From assembly GCF_900114165.1 (NCBI RefSeq), contig NZ_FOSB01000012.1:1059-65058 (forward strand): a DNA stretch of 64,000 bases. Reading direction: 5' to 3'. Below the pieces are notes generated by a model, which did not search any database, was not told the DNA's origin, and saw only the letters and a program-made list of their open reading frames with translations. Shown one piece after another: positions 47,425 to 55,529 of this stretch. This DNA comes from Halobacillus dabanensis. Its GTDB lineage: Bacteria > Bacillota > Bacilli > Bacillales > Halobacillaceae. How positions within the stretch are numbered: position 1 is the first letter of the stretch; each line of letters opens with the position of its first letter. The position numbers were made by a program, and so were the translations under genes.

Positions 47425-47994
47425 TCAATATAATAGTGCTTCCAGCCATGGATGTTCAGGTTGATGATGCATGAGGGCCTGTTTCAACCATTCTTTCTGG
47501 TGTTCATTAAGATAAGGGAACACATGCTGAAAATCTTTATGATCTTTCTCTCTTGTTTTTGCTGATTTATATAATAAGACGATTTCAGGATTCAAATAGG
47601 GAAAGCCTTGGGCTGATCTCAACTTCATCTGATCTAAATGAAATGTAATTGAGGGGCTCCTTCTAAACTGCCACTGCCGCCTTGATTTTTCATTCAGGAG
47701 AATTTCCAGGTGGTTTCCCTCCGGGGAGGTAGCATGTATTTCATGGGTGGGCAGATGAAGAGTCTCCTGATTTTCCCAAGCTACCAACTCTCTTTCTTTG
47801 ACTACACATAAATCCCAGAGTTTTAAAGTTTCCTGTAACAGATGCTGATCTTCCCGAAAAATAGCAATTTCCATATCTTCATGAATCCTTGTTTCTTCTC
47901 CAATATGAAGATCGATCGCCCATCCCCCTGCAAACATCCAATCTCCATCAAAAGCCTTCAACCACTCTTCTACCTGTGAGCATTTCTTAAACAT
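47425..47994 (-). CDS. Nucleotidyltransferase (ANT(2'')/Lnu-like)
   Basis: 189 residues. FAGGWAIDLHIGEETRIHED followed by MEIAIFRED matches the nucleotide-binding and metal motif GGWxxD...TRxHxD of aminoglycoside and lincosamide nucleotidyltransferases. The second acidic residue is Glu rather than the usual Asp. Activity on an antibiotic is possible but unproven; many chromosomal relatives have no known substrate. Confidence 0.75.
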   Translation of the reverse strand: MFKKCSQVEEWLKAFDGDWMFAGGWAIDLHIGEETRIHEDMEIAIFREDQHLLQETLKLWDLCVVKERELVAWENQETLHLPTHEIHATSPEGNHLEILLNEKSRRQWQFRRSPSITFHLDQMKLRSAQGFPYLNPEIVLLYKSAKTREKDHKDFQHVFPYLNEHQKEWLKQALMHHQPEHPWLEALLY

Positions 47995-48108
47995 GTCATA
48001 CCTCCTTTTTCTAGTCTAACCCTTTTCGAAATCTCTTAACCTATTGTTACTTTTCTGACAAATTTGAATAAATCTGTTAAAATAAAGCGTCTGCTAAGGA
48101 GGAATATT

Positions 48109-48660
48109 ATGTTAAAAGGAAATTTATTTGAACTTCGTCCTGTCTCTAGAGAGGACTTACCCTATTTATTCAAATGGGCGAATGATGAAGAGCTTGCCAC
48201 TCTTGGGCATGGGAGTGCTTCTGCATATCAAAACAATAATCCGCTGGAAGATATAGAAGCTTTTTATGAGAAGAACCTCACCGCTCAACCTTTATGGGAA
48301 AACGGTCGGGTTTTTATGGTGTACACCGTAAGTACAGGGGTTCCCATCGGCAAATGTCATTATGGAAGTCTAAACCCGGTTGTAAGGTCAGCAGAGGTTG
48401 GTATAAGCATTGGAGAACGCGAATATTGGGGTCAGGGCTACGGTCACGACATTCTTAATACTCTTTTGAAACACCTTTTCTATACACTTAACCTAGAACG
48501 TGTTCAGCTTGATACTTGGAGTGGAAACTCTCAAGCCTTACGTTTATATGAAAAGGTCGGGTTCAGAGTTGAAGGAAGGCTTAGGAAAAATGAATATGTA
48601 CAGGGCGCCCATTATGACACGGTTTTGATGGGAATCCTGCGGTCGGAATTCGCGAAATAG
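48109..48660 (+). CDS. GNAT family N-acetyltransferase
   Basis: 183 residues of the RimJ/SpeG type: FELRPVSREDLPYLFKWAND, acetyl-CoA loop GQGYGHDILNTLLKHLF and LYEKVGFRVEGRLRKNEY. ATG behind AAGGAGGAATATT; a longer frame upstream crosses the binding site. Substrate unknown. Confidence 0.88.
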   Translation: MLKGNLFELRPVSREDLPYLFKWANDEELATLGHGSASAYQNNNPLEDIEAFYEKNLTAQPLWENGRVFMVYTVSTGVPIGKCHYGSLNPVVRSAEVGISIGEREYWGQGYGHDILNTLLKHLFYTLNLERVQLDTWSGNSQALRLYEKVGFRVEGRLRKNEYVQGAHYDTVLMGILRSEFAK

Positions 48661-48768
48661 TTGGGAAATTAAAATGGGATGTTTCTTGCAAGAGAATGCA
48701 GGGAATGAATAAATCAATCATCGCTTTCAGATTTACAATCAAGGATTCTCTTGGGAAAGGAGAGAACG

Positions 48769-50280
48769 ATGAAAGATCAATTAAAAAACCCTGTATTTCT
48801 TATCTCTGCTTCCGTCATCACCCTATTAGTTATCATCGGAGCGATGAACCCGGAAGGATTCGGCGCTGTGGCAGGTGCTTTATTTGAATTCACTACAGTC
48901 AACTTCGGCTGGTTTTACTTGATTTCTGTCTTCGGTTTCGTTATTTTCCTTGTCGCCCTCGGACTTAGTAAATATGGGAAAATTAAAATCGGACCACAGG
49001 ACTCAAAGCCGGAATTCCCTTTCTTCACATGGATCGGCATGCTTTTTTCTGCTGGTTTTGGTGCAGGACTCGTATTCTGGGGAGTAGCCGAACCTATGAG
49101 CCACTTCTTTGAAACGCCGTTCACTGATTTAGATGCTCAAACAGAAGAGGCTGCCCGAATCGCCATGGGATACTCTTTTTTCCACTGGGGAGTCAATCAG
49201 TGGTCTGTCTTCGCGATTGTTGGTCTACTAATCGGTTTCCTGCAATTCCGCAAAAACAAAAAAGGTCTGGTTTCAACTGCTCTGGAACCGGTGATTGGAA
49301 AATCGAAACCTGTTAAATATACGATCGATTCTTTGGCCGTCATCGCAACTGTCATGGGGATCGCCACTTCTTTAGGATTAGGAATCCTTCAAATGAACGG
49401 CGGATTACACGTGGTATTCGGTATTCCTAACAATACGACGATTCAATTAGTCATCACGGCTGTTTTACTTATTTTATACTTAACTTCTTCCAGTAGTGGT
49501 CTAGAAAAAGGCATCAAATGGCTGAGCAATATAAATTTAGCTCTCTGCTTCCTCTTGCTTTTATTCGTTTTCTTCGCAGGTCCTACTGTATTCATACTTA
49601 ACAGTTTCACACTTGGATTAGGGGATTACATCTCTAATTTCGTCGGATACAGCTTGAGGCTTACCCCGTACCAAGGCGGTTCATGGCTGCGGGAATGGAC
49701 GATTTTCTATTGGGCCTGGGTTATTGCCTGGTCTCCATTCGTCGGAGCATTCGTCGCCCGCGTATCGAGAGGTAGAACAATTAGAGAATTCATTTTCGGG
49801 GTTCTTATCGTCCCGCCTTTGATCGCCTGTTTATGGATTGCAGTTTTTGGCGGTACAGCGCTGAACAGTGATTTGAATAATGGCACACAAATCGCCGAAG
49901 CGGTAAATAACGATGTTACAGTAGCTCTATTTGAAACCTTTGAATTTTTACCGCTAACTGGAATTCTATCTTTTTTATCAATACTGTTGATTGCAACTTT
50001 TTTGATTACGTCTGCGGATTCTGCAACATACATTTTGGCTGGCATGACGACAAATGGAAGCTTGACACCCGCCCTTGCAATTAAAGTTATCTGGGGAGTG
50101 CTGATGGCCGCTATAGCTGGTGTGTTACTCGTCGCAGGTGGATTGGATGCCCTACAAACCGCCTCGCTTGTCTCGGCCTTACCTTTCACGATTATCATTA
50201 TATTATTTGTCTATGCATTCTTAAAAATGATCAGGCAAGAACCGCTTCCACAACGACAATTGAAAAAGAAAAATGAATAA
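48769..50280 (+). CDS. BCCT family glycine betaine transporter (OpuD-like)
   Basis: 503 residues with twelve membrane helices. FSAGFGAGLVFWGVAEPMSH and the family signature FYWAWVIAWSPFVGAFVARV then SRGRTIREF are present. It takes up compatible solutes such as glycine betaine with sodium, important for a salt-tolerant organism. The C-terminal tail is short, as in OpuD. ATG behind GGGAAAGGAGAGAACG; an in-frame TTG upstream lies before that site. Confidence 0.93.
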   Translation: MKDQLKNPVFLISASVITLLVIIGAMNPEGFGAVAGALFEFTTVNFGWFYLISVFGFVIFLVALGLSKYGKIKIGPQDSKPEFPFFTWIGMLFSAGFGAGLVFWGVAEPMSHFFETPFTDLDAQTEEAARIAMGYSFFHWGVNQWSVFAIVGLLIGFLQFRKNKKGLVSTALEPVIGKSKPVKYTIDSLAVIATVMGIATSLGLGILQMNGGLHVVFGIPNNTTIQLVITAVLLILYLTSSSSGLEKGIKWLSNINLALCFLLLLFVFFAGPTVFILNSFTLGLGDYISNFVGYSLRLTPYQGGSWLREWTIFYWAWVIAWSPFVGAFVARVSRGRTIREFIFGVLIVPPLIACLWIAVFGGTALNSDLNNGTQIAEAVNNDVTVALFETFEFLPLTGILSFLSILLIATFLITSADSATYILAGMTTNGSLTPALAIKVIWGVLMAAIAGVLLVAGGLDALQTASLVSALPFTIIIILFVYAFLKMIRQEPLPQRQLKKKNE

Positions 50281-50333
50281 GAAAAAAGCTAAAGAGTTTT
50301 TTTCACCTCAACTTATACAGTTTCTTATTTCTG

Positions 50334-50369
50334 AAAAAGGGTGCCCTTGAAAACAAGGGCACCCTTTTT
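50334..50369. terminator. Bidirectional terminator between BCCT and peptide genes
   Basis: AAAAAGGGTGCCCTT and AAGGGCACCCTTTTT form a 15-bp stem around GAAAAC. It ends the BCCT unit and the aimR/aimP-like unit, whose stop codon it touches. Confidence 0.93.
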
Positions 50370-50527
50370 CATCCAATTCCCAAGTCGCCAGGGTCTTGAA
50401 AACTCCCGGGCTTCACAGAACCAATCCCTAAATCACCGGGGTCATACGCTTCTATTACACCTGCGTCCCCCCTATAACCAAACAATAAAGTAAGTAGGAA
50501 GAGTAAAGAATAAACGATCTTTCTCAT
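50369..50527 (-). CDS. AimP-like secreted signalling-peptide precursor
   Basis: 52 codons. MRKIVYSLLFLLTLLFGYRG is a Sec-type signal peptide. The remainder holds the octapeptide DPGDLGIG twice, at residues 29-36 and 45-52 (the C-terminus), separated by SVKPGSFQ. AAGGAGG lies ten bases before the ATG. The gene begins 17 bases after the receptor-like gene on the same strand and ends in a terminator. Size, signal peptide, position and C-terminal motif all fit a secreted pheromone precursor of the Phr/AimP kind. The exact mature peptide is unknown; DPGDLGIG or a part of it is the obvious candidate. Confidence 0.82.
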   Translation of the reverse strand: MRKIVYSLLFLLTLLFGYRGDAGVIEAYDPGDLGIGSVKPGSFQDPGDLGIG

Positions 50528-50544
50528 ACAGATAATCCTCCTTA

Positions 50545-51567
50545 TTATGATTGAATTCTTTTCATATACTCCAGAGGAACTCTCGCAAAAAAGTGGTCCC
50601 CTCTTTCCCTGATGAATCGCTGATAGGAATGCCTCAACATCTCACTATCTTTAGTAGCTAACCCTAAGTAACTCTCCTGAAAAGGGGTCAATGAGGACAT
50701 TGATTGCAAAATTTCACGCGTCGCCTCGTACTTGCCGCGTGCTAATTCCAAATGGGCTTGTTCCACGGGATCTGAAGTAACTATCCCATCTGTTTGTCTA
50801 TGGAAAGCAGAGATGAAAGGTAATGTATGGTTTTTGATCGCAGTAACAAAAGGAACTAATCCGTGACCTTCCGCAATTTTCACTGACATTGCCAACGATT
50901 CCATCGAGGATTCATAACCATTAAATAGATTACACAAAGCTAAATCGTGATACATCCGACTCTTTTTCCGTGGTGATACTTCTGTGTTAATCATTTTATA
51001 AGCATGACGGCTAGCAAGAATGGAATTATCCGTTTTCCAGTAATGATGAAAAAGCAGCTCCTGATAACGTTGGTTCAAATAATAATACATCAAAGGCTCA
51101 TCCACCTTATGAAGCGCCTGTTCACAATTATCTAAATACTTATCGAGCGCTGTGTAAACTTTCCTATCATGATAGGAATATACAAAGGTGAACAGATGAA
51201 GACAGTGTAGCGATGGATGCGTATAATGGAGGGATTTCAACTCATCCAAGTAATCTTTCGTAGTTTCCTTATTCAATCTTTCCACTAATATTCGGTATAG
51301 TTGCCTTATTTCTCTGTTTATGGAATGAGTTGAAAGGATGATAGCAAGATCATCAAAAAAGTCATTCATATAAAGAAATTCCAAGCAGACGATCTGCTCT
51401 TCCAAGTCCTTTGGAAAATGGGAGAGGATAAAATCTCTAGTACGAAGGACAGCATCACTTTTAGGGTAATATCTCAAGTTGTTTAAATAGACATCATATA
51501 AAGAGGATTTTTGGGTCATTTGTAATTGTCTTAATGGACTCGGTTCGATTACTTGGTTATCCGTCAT
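50545..51567 (-). CDS. AimR-like peptide-receptor protein
   Basis: 340 residues, almost wholly helical, with repeated pairs like TPR units (CLEFLYMNDFFDDLAIILST, EQAHLELARGKYEATREIL). CLEFLYMNDFFDDLA...REIRQLYRILVERLNKE aligns by eye with ALEYADANMFFEIED...KEYGKVYKIHRELSN of the phage SPbeta arbitrium receptor AimR. The N-terminus before SSLYDVYL is only about 20 residues, so a normal helix-turn-helix is not obvious. GGGGAGAA precedes the ATG. The companion peptide gene supports a receptor role. Alternatives are another RNPP-type protein or a Rap-like protein-binding regulator. Confidence 0.78.
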   Translation of the reverse strand: MTDNQVIEPSPLRQLQMTQKSSLYDVYLNNLRYYPKSDAVLRTRDFILSHFPKDLEEQIVCLEFLYMNDFFDDLAIILSTHSINREIRQLYRILVERLNKETTKDYLDELKSLHYTHPSLHCLHLFTFVYSYHDRKVYTALDKYLDNCEQALHKVDEPLMYYYLNQRYQELLFHHYWKTDNSILASRHAYKMINTEVSPRKKSRMYHDLALCNLFNGYESSMESLAMSVKIAEGHGLVPFVTAIKNHTLPFISAFHRQTDGIVTSDPVEQAHLELARGKYEATREILQSMSSLTPFQESYLGLATKDSEMLRHSYQRFIRERGDHFFARVPLEYMKRIQS

Positions 51568-51637
51568 TTCTCCCCATCCCCCTTTCTCCCCCTATTAACA
51601 GTTTATTGAATTTTCTCAAATTTGTCTATACAGCAAG

Positions 51638-51657
51638 AAAGTTTTTACAAAAACTTT
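51638..51657. promoter_or_regulatory. Perfect 20-bp palindrome upstream of the AimR-like gene
   Basis: AAAGTTTTTACAAAAACTTT lies 71-90 bases before the receptor start, with possible promoter elements between (TTGAGA, then TAATAG on the minus strand). It is a candidate operator; it could instead be a weak hairpin in a transcript. Confidence 0.5.
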
Positions 51658-51738
51658 AGGTAATGAACTTGATTCATTCAATAATATAGCAAGGAGACTA
51701 GAGCCCTATGTATTGGGGATTAACAGATTGATAAGTTA

Positions 51739-51769
51739 TAAAAAATGACACCACTGAAAAGTGATGTCA
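51739..51769 (-). terminator. Terminator of the YdjM-like gene
   Basis: TGACACCACT pairs with AGTGATGTCA (51746-51755/51760-51769), overlapping the stop codon, with TTTTTTATAAC after it on the minus strand. Confidence 0.88.
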
Positions 51770-52378
51770 AAATATATTTGCGGTTAAAAACCAGACATTC
51801 CATAGGACAAGAGAATAGACCAGCATACGCTCGCTGTTCGATCCTGTCCGGATGGTGAAGATGAATTGCCAGTGTTTTTTTGAGAAGGGGTAAGCGAGTG
51901 GGATTCCTTTCCTGGTTATATAATCGGCAAACAAATGAGAAAGCACTCCAATGATAAGTCCTCCGATATACATGCGAGGAACATGTAATGCTTCTTCTAA
52001 AATAACTCCATAAACAATCAATACACCGACAAATAACAGGGAGTGTGTCATCTTCCGGTGCCCACGAATCATTATCAAAATTGGTAACAGGAGCATAACA
52101 AATATTTTCAGTTGTTCTCTATATGTATCTAAGTATTGAGGGACGAATAAATAACAAAGAAAAGCGATAGTAAAGACCATCATCAGTCCCCGCCAAAATT
52201 TATGTCCAAGTGTCGAGGTCGGTGTATCGATATCCGGTAATAACGACCCGAACATAACGAACACAAAAAATAAAATCGTTTGAACCGGTTGGGCAGGGAG
52301 CCATTCAAATGTTGGCAACAATGTCATAGCTCCTACACCGAATGTAAAGCCAACAACCTGGTGTCCTGGTGCCATCAT
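51767..52378 (-). CDS. YdjM-like membrane-bound metal-dependent hydrolase
   Basis: 203 residues, four or five membrane helices. Conserved polar motifs GSLLPDIDTPTSTLG, RGHRKMTHS and LSHLFADYITRKGIPLAYPF match the YdjM/DUF457 family, predicted metal-dependent hydrolases of the membrane. Substrate unknown. Confidence 0.87.
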   Translation of the reverse strand: MMAPGHQVVGFTFGVGAMTLLPTFEWLPAQPVQTILFFVFVMFGSLLPDIDTPTSTLGHKFWRGLMMVFTIAFLCYLFVPQYLDTYREQLKIFVMLLLPILIMIRGHRKMTHSLLFVGVLIVYGVILEEALHVPRMYIGGLIIGVLSHLFADYITRKGIPLAYPFSKKHWQFIFTIRTGSNSERMLVYSLVLWNVWFLTANIF

Positions 52379-52404
52379 GGTGTTGTATCCTCTCTATATC
52401 TAGT

Positions 52405-52432
52405 CAAAAAAATAAACCCACGAACTGGTGGG
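52405..52432 (-). terminator. Terminator of the HesB-like gene
   Basis: CCCAC and GTGGG form a short stem; on the minus strand TTTATTTTTTT follows. Confidence 0.7.
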
Positions 52433-52440
52433 CCTTCTAC

Positions 52441-52725
52441 TTAACAATCTTTTTCCGGAAGACCGAGCATTTGAAATTTCGGCCCTTCCATCGTCTGTTT
52501 CCCTTCTATCTTTAAAGGTCCTGTCATATGAACGATTCGTTTGTCGATCGCAACAGGAATCGAATTGATATGATGAAGCTCGTCATCCCCTTCTGGTTCC
52601 CCGATCGTCATCCCGATATCCGGTTCTCCACAACCAAAACCTGCAAAGAATAATCGTAAACAACCAGCTTCTTCATCTTCCAATATTTGATTCAACAAAT
52701 CACGAGCTTGATCGGTGATCTCCAT
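52441..52725 (-). CDS. HesB/IscA-like protein
   Basis: 94 residues. LRLFFAGFGCGEPDIGMTIG resembles the core of A-type iron-sulfur carrier proteins, but only one Cys of the usual three is in this core; another is the C-terminal residue (EKDC). Function in cluster binding is uncertain. Confidence 0.75.
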   Translation of the reverse strand: MEITDQARDLLNQILEDEEAGCLRLFFAGFGCGEPDIGMTIGEPEGDDELHHINSIPVAIDKRIVHMTGPLKIEGKQTMEGPKFQMLGLPEKDC

Positions 52726-52862
52726 CGTCTTCCACCCCTTCGACTATAAAATACCACAGATGTTTTAAATTTGGGTAATGAAATGCAATATACCAAAAGA
52801 CCGCTTCCAGTCTATTGAATGAAATCAGTGTATTACTGCAGGTTTCTTTCGAATAGAATCCA

Positions 52863-52900
52863 GAAAAAAAACACCCCCCGATGGAAAGACCCTCGGGGAG
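52863..52900 (-). terminator. Terminator of ohr
   Basis: The minus strand CCCCGAGGG-TCTTT-CCATCGGGG is followed by GGTGTTTTTTTTC. Confidence 0.9.
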
Positions 52901-52912
52901 TGTACAATACTT

Positions 52913-53329
52913 CTATACCGCTTTTGCGTTGATTTCCACATCGATATTGCCACTAGTGGCTTTAGAATATGGGCATACTTTGTGAGCTTCTTCTGCAAGT
53001 TGTTCCGCTTCTTCTTGAGAAACGCCTTTGACTTCCACATTCAGTACAACACCGACTTTAAAGCCGTTGTCGGATTCATCCTTAAGCAAGCTGACGTCAG
53101 CAGTGATTTCAGATTCGATTTCTTTCTTTTGCTTGCTGGCAACGAGATTCAATGCACCATCGTAACAAGCGGAATACCCTGCTGCAAACAATTGTTCAGG
53201 GTTGGAACCTTTTTCATCACCTTCACCTGGCATGGATAGGTTCAAATCAATCAGGCCATCGTCAGATTTAACATGACCGTTACGGCCACCCTGGGCTGTT
53301 GCATGGGCTGTAAACATTACATTACTCAA
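52913..53329 (-). CDS. ohr: Organic hydroperoxide resistance protein Ohr
   Basis: 138 residues of the OsmC/Ohr family. Reactive Cys55 in YSACYDGAL and resolving Cys119 in KVCPYSKAT; NPEQLFAAGYSAC is the Ohr signature. It reduces organic hydroperoxides using lipoylated thiols. TTG start behind AAGGAGTGATCATT. No ohrR is adjacent, so control is from elsewhere. Confidence 0.94.
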   Translation of the reverse strand: MSNVMFTAHATAQGGRNGHVKSDDGLIDLNLSMPGEGDEKGSNPEQLFAAGYSACYDGALNLVASKQKKEIESEITADVSLLKDESDNGFKVGVVLNVEVKGVSQEEAEQLAEEAHKVCPYSKATSGNIDVEINAKAV

Positions 53330-53404
53330 AATGATCACTCCTTGACTTTTAATAATTGAATCCACAACATTTATATACCCCATCTTGATGCAGGCTAAAC
53401 ATTT

Positions 53405-53686
53405 CTATTCCTCATACACCCGATATTCTTCTTTCAAATCTTCCGGGGCCACCTTAACCATCCATTGCATAATATAAGTGAACACGGCCAAATCATCCAC
53501 TAAACCTAAAAATACAAGGAAGTCAGGAATAATGTCCCATGGGAACAATAAATAAGCAATCAAAAGCAATACAGAGAGCCACTTCTTACCTGGACTCACT
53601 TCTCTTGATTTAAAAAAACGAATGAGGAATGGCACTGATTTTCTGATATTAAATAAAAACTTGATTCTTCGCCATAGCCGGAGCAT
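53405..53686 (-). CDS. YkvA family protein (DUF1232)
   Basis: 93 residues. The DUF1232 core LLIAYLLFPWDIIPDFLVFL then GLVDDLAV forms one membrane hairpin. Function unknown. The second ATG is preferred since AGGAGG lies seven bases before it. Confidence 0.85.
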   Translation of the reverse strand: MLRLWRRIKFLFNIRKSVPFLIRFFKSREVSPGKKWLSVLLLIAYLLFPWDIIPDFLVFLGLVDDLAVFTYIMQWMVKVAPEDLKEEYRVYEE

Positions 53687-53789
53687 AGTCATCCCTCCTC
53701 CTATAATTATACCCTGCTCCGTTCATACTCAAGCAACTTGAATCCTCACAATTGCTTAAATGAAATGTATACTTTACCATGAAAGAAAT

Positions 53790-53897
53790 GCGGAAGTGCC
53801 TTGGGAGCCCTGACAAGCTTAAGCAAACCTTTGAAGTGGCGGTATTTGCCACAGCAAAGATTTGCTTAAGACCTCGAAGGGCTAGGCACTACAGCAG
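53790..53897. repeat. Dispersed hairpin repeat (copy C)
   Basis: A nearly self-complementary stretch. GTGCCT pairs with AGGCAC, AGCCCT with AGGGCT, CTTAAGCAAACCTTTG with CAAAGATTTGCTTAAG (one mismatch), and GTGGC with GCCAC around the loop GGTATTT. Flanks GCGGAAGTGCCTTG and ACCTCGAAGGGCTAGGCAC resemble the flanks of family B. I recall similar intergenic sequences in other Bacillaceae; this was not checked. It lies in a 425-base gap that otherwise shows only the promoter area of the flavin reductase gene. Confidence 0.75.
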
Positions 53898-54111
53898 GGC
53901 CATACAATAAAAAGCGAAAGTATCCTGATAGTCCTGGCACCACATTTTACATTGGACTCCTTTAAAAAGGTTGTTTATATTATAGAAGAATTAAAAAATA
54001 TTACGATGACTGAGGCAATCCAACACATACTAAAACTGGCTACATAGCCCATTTTTTAATTTTCTGCATACGATATCATAGCTCAATGAAAACGAAGGGG
54101 AGAAAGTTGTC

Positions 54112-54663
54112 ATGAAGATTCTACTACTAAACGGAACGATTGTCGGGAAAAAAACCCGGACGCTTCTTGACGAAATTGAAAAATATATACAGCAACTGCC
54201 CACGACTCATGAAACGAAAATGGTGGACTTGGAAAATTATGAATTACAATTCGTCGATGGGCGACCATCCGAAGAATATAACGATGATATGAAAACATTG
54301 ATCAGAGAAATTGAAGAAGCAGATGCTTATGTCATAGCGACACCTGTCTTCCAAGGATCCATTCCAGGGACATTGAAAAATGTTTTTGACGCTGTTTCTC
54401 CACTCGCCATGAGATACAAACCTGTATCCATCGTTGCGAATGGAGGAACATTGCAACATCACCTCGTAGTCGAAAATCAACTCAAACCGATTCTCAATTA
54501 CTTCCGGTGCATGGTGACACCAAACTACGTGTATACACACACGAACCACTTTTCCACCCATGGAGAGCTCATTGACGAAGACGTACGCAACCGCCTAAAA
54601 GAAATGACCGTTGTCTTTGATCAATACATGCAAATGAGCAGAGAATTAGAGCCCGATAAGTAA
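54112..54663 (+). CDS. NADPH-dependent FMN reductase family protein
   Basis: 183 residues, flavodoxin-like fold: LLLNGTIVGKKTRTLLDEI phosphate loop, ATPVFQGSIPGTLKNVFD (FMN-binding) and IVANGGTLQHHL, as in SsuE/MsuE-type reductases. It likely supplies reduced FMN or reduces quinones. GGGGAGAAAG precedes the ATG. Its convergent neighbour shares the terminator. Confidence 0.87.
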   Translation: MKILLLNGTIVGKKTRTLLDEIEKYIQQLPTTHETKMVDLENYELQFVDGRPSEEYNDDMKTLIREIEEADAYVIATPVFQGSIPGTLKNVFDAVSPLAMRYKPVSIVANGGTLQHHLVVENQLKPILNYFRCMVTPNYVYTHTNHFSTHGELIDEDVRNRLKEMTVVFDQYMQMSRELEPDK

Positions 54664-54683
54664 ATTTCCTATACCTATTTTCC

Positions 54684-54740
54684 TTAACACAGAAGAGGCC
54701 ACGTCATGCTGAAAGAATGACGTGGCTTCTTCTGTGTTAA
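54684..54740. terminator. Long bidirectional terminator
   Basis: AACACAGAAGAGGCCACGTC and its complement form a stem of over 20 bp (one mismatch) around 54684-54706/54717-54740, between convergent genes; it includes the lytic transglycosylase stop codon. Confidence 0.9.
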
Positions 54741-55357
54741 CCAAGGATTTTCGTTATGTAATTCTGCGTTTCACGAAAGGGTGGAACCCCGCCATATTTA
54801 TCGACATTGCCTGGCCCTGCATTATAGGCAGCAAGAGCAAGCTTTTCGTTTCCGTCATAACGATCCAGCATTTGCTTTAGATACTTTGTTCCTCCCATAA
54901 GGTTCTCTTCAGGATCGAAAGGGTCCATTACACCTAGACCCTGGGCTGTAGACGGCATGAGTTGCATTAATCCTTGCGCCCCTGCATGACTAGTCACATC
55001 TGGATCAAAATTAGACTCAGCCTGGACGACAGAACGAACCAACTTTTCGTCAATACCGTGGTAGGCTGCGGCCTTTTGAATTAATTGATTCACACCAGGT
55101 GTCCCTCCGCTTACTTCAGGAGCCTGTGTAGAGTCTGCCTGCTGCTGAGATGATATAGAAGGCATGTAAGATGGTATAGAACGTTCTACTGTTTTATTCT
55201 TTGTGGAATTACTAGTGGCCGATTCTGCCAGAGCCGCATCAAGCAGGCTTTGAAACGTCATGGACTGCATTCCACTTGAAAAACTATTATCACTTCGTTT
55301 TCGTAACATCGACATGGCTTGCATTTGGATCATAAGTTGGATTTTGCTGACATCCAT
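54737..55357 (-). CDS. Lytic transglycosylase (SLT domain)
   Basis: 206 residues. C-terminal SLT domain (~90-206): catalytic Glu in VVQAESNFDPDVTSHAGAQG, then LMQLMPSTAQGLG and LALAAYNAGPGNVDKYGGVP. The N-terminal ~85 residues are polar and low complexity without a clear signal peptide. Cleaves peptidoglycan glycan strands. ATG behind GGAGTGGGGACC. Similar to B. subtilis YjbJ. Confidence 0.9.
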   Translation of the reverse strand: MDVSKIQLMIQMQAMSMLRKRSDNSFSSGMQSMTFQSLLDAALAESATSNSTKNKTVERSIPSYMPSISSQQQADSTQAPEVSGGTPGVNQLIQKAAAYHGIDEKLVRSVVQAESNFDPDVTSHAGAQGLMQLMPSTAQGLGVMDPFDPEENLMGGTKYLKQMLDRYDGNEKLALAAYNAGPGNVDKYGGVPPFRETQNYITKILG

Positions 55358-55529
55358 GGTCCCCACTCCAAATTAATTGTTATTATCAGTCTACCTGATT
55401 CCGACTTCTTAAACAATCTCCACTTGAATATATTTTACATTTTACCAATAGTAGACAAAACTTGAGAAAAACTTTTACTAAAACCACTAATGAGTTATCC
55501 AATCTGCTTGTTTTTTTCCCAAAGCAGAA

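Noticed and set aside
50369-51567. Prophage arbitrium locus
   Set aside because: No integrase, terminase, capsid or repressor gene is within the window, and the flanking genes are ordinary chromosomal ones, so a resident phage is not supported.
51707-51730. Seven-codon frame MYWGLTD with an AAGGAG upstream
   Set aside because: Too short to separate from chance and lacking any context; it is on the opposite strand within the control region of the AimR-like gene.
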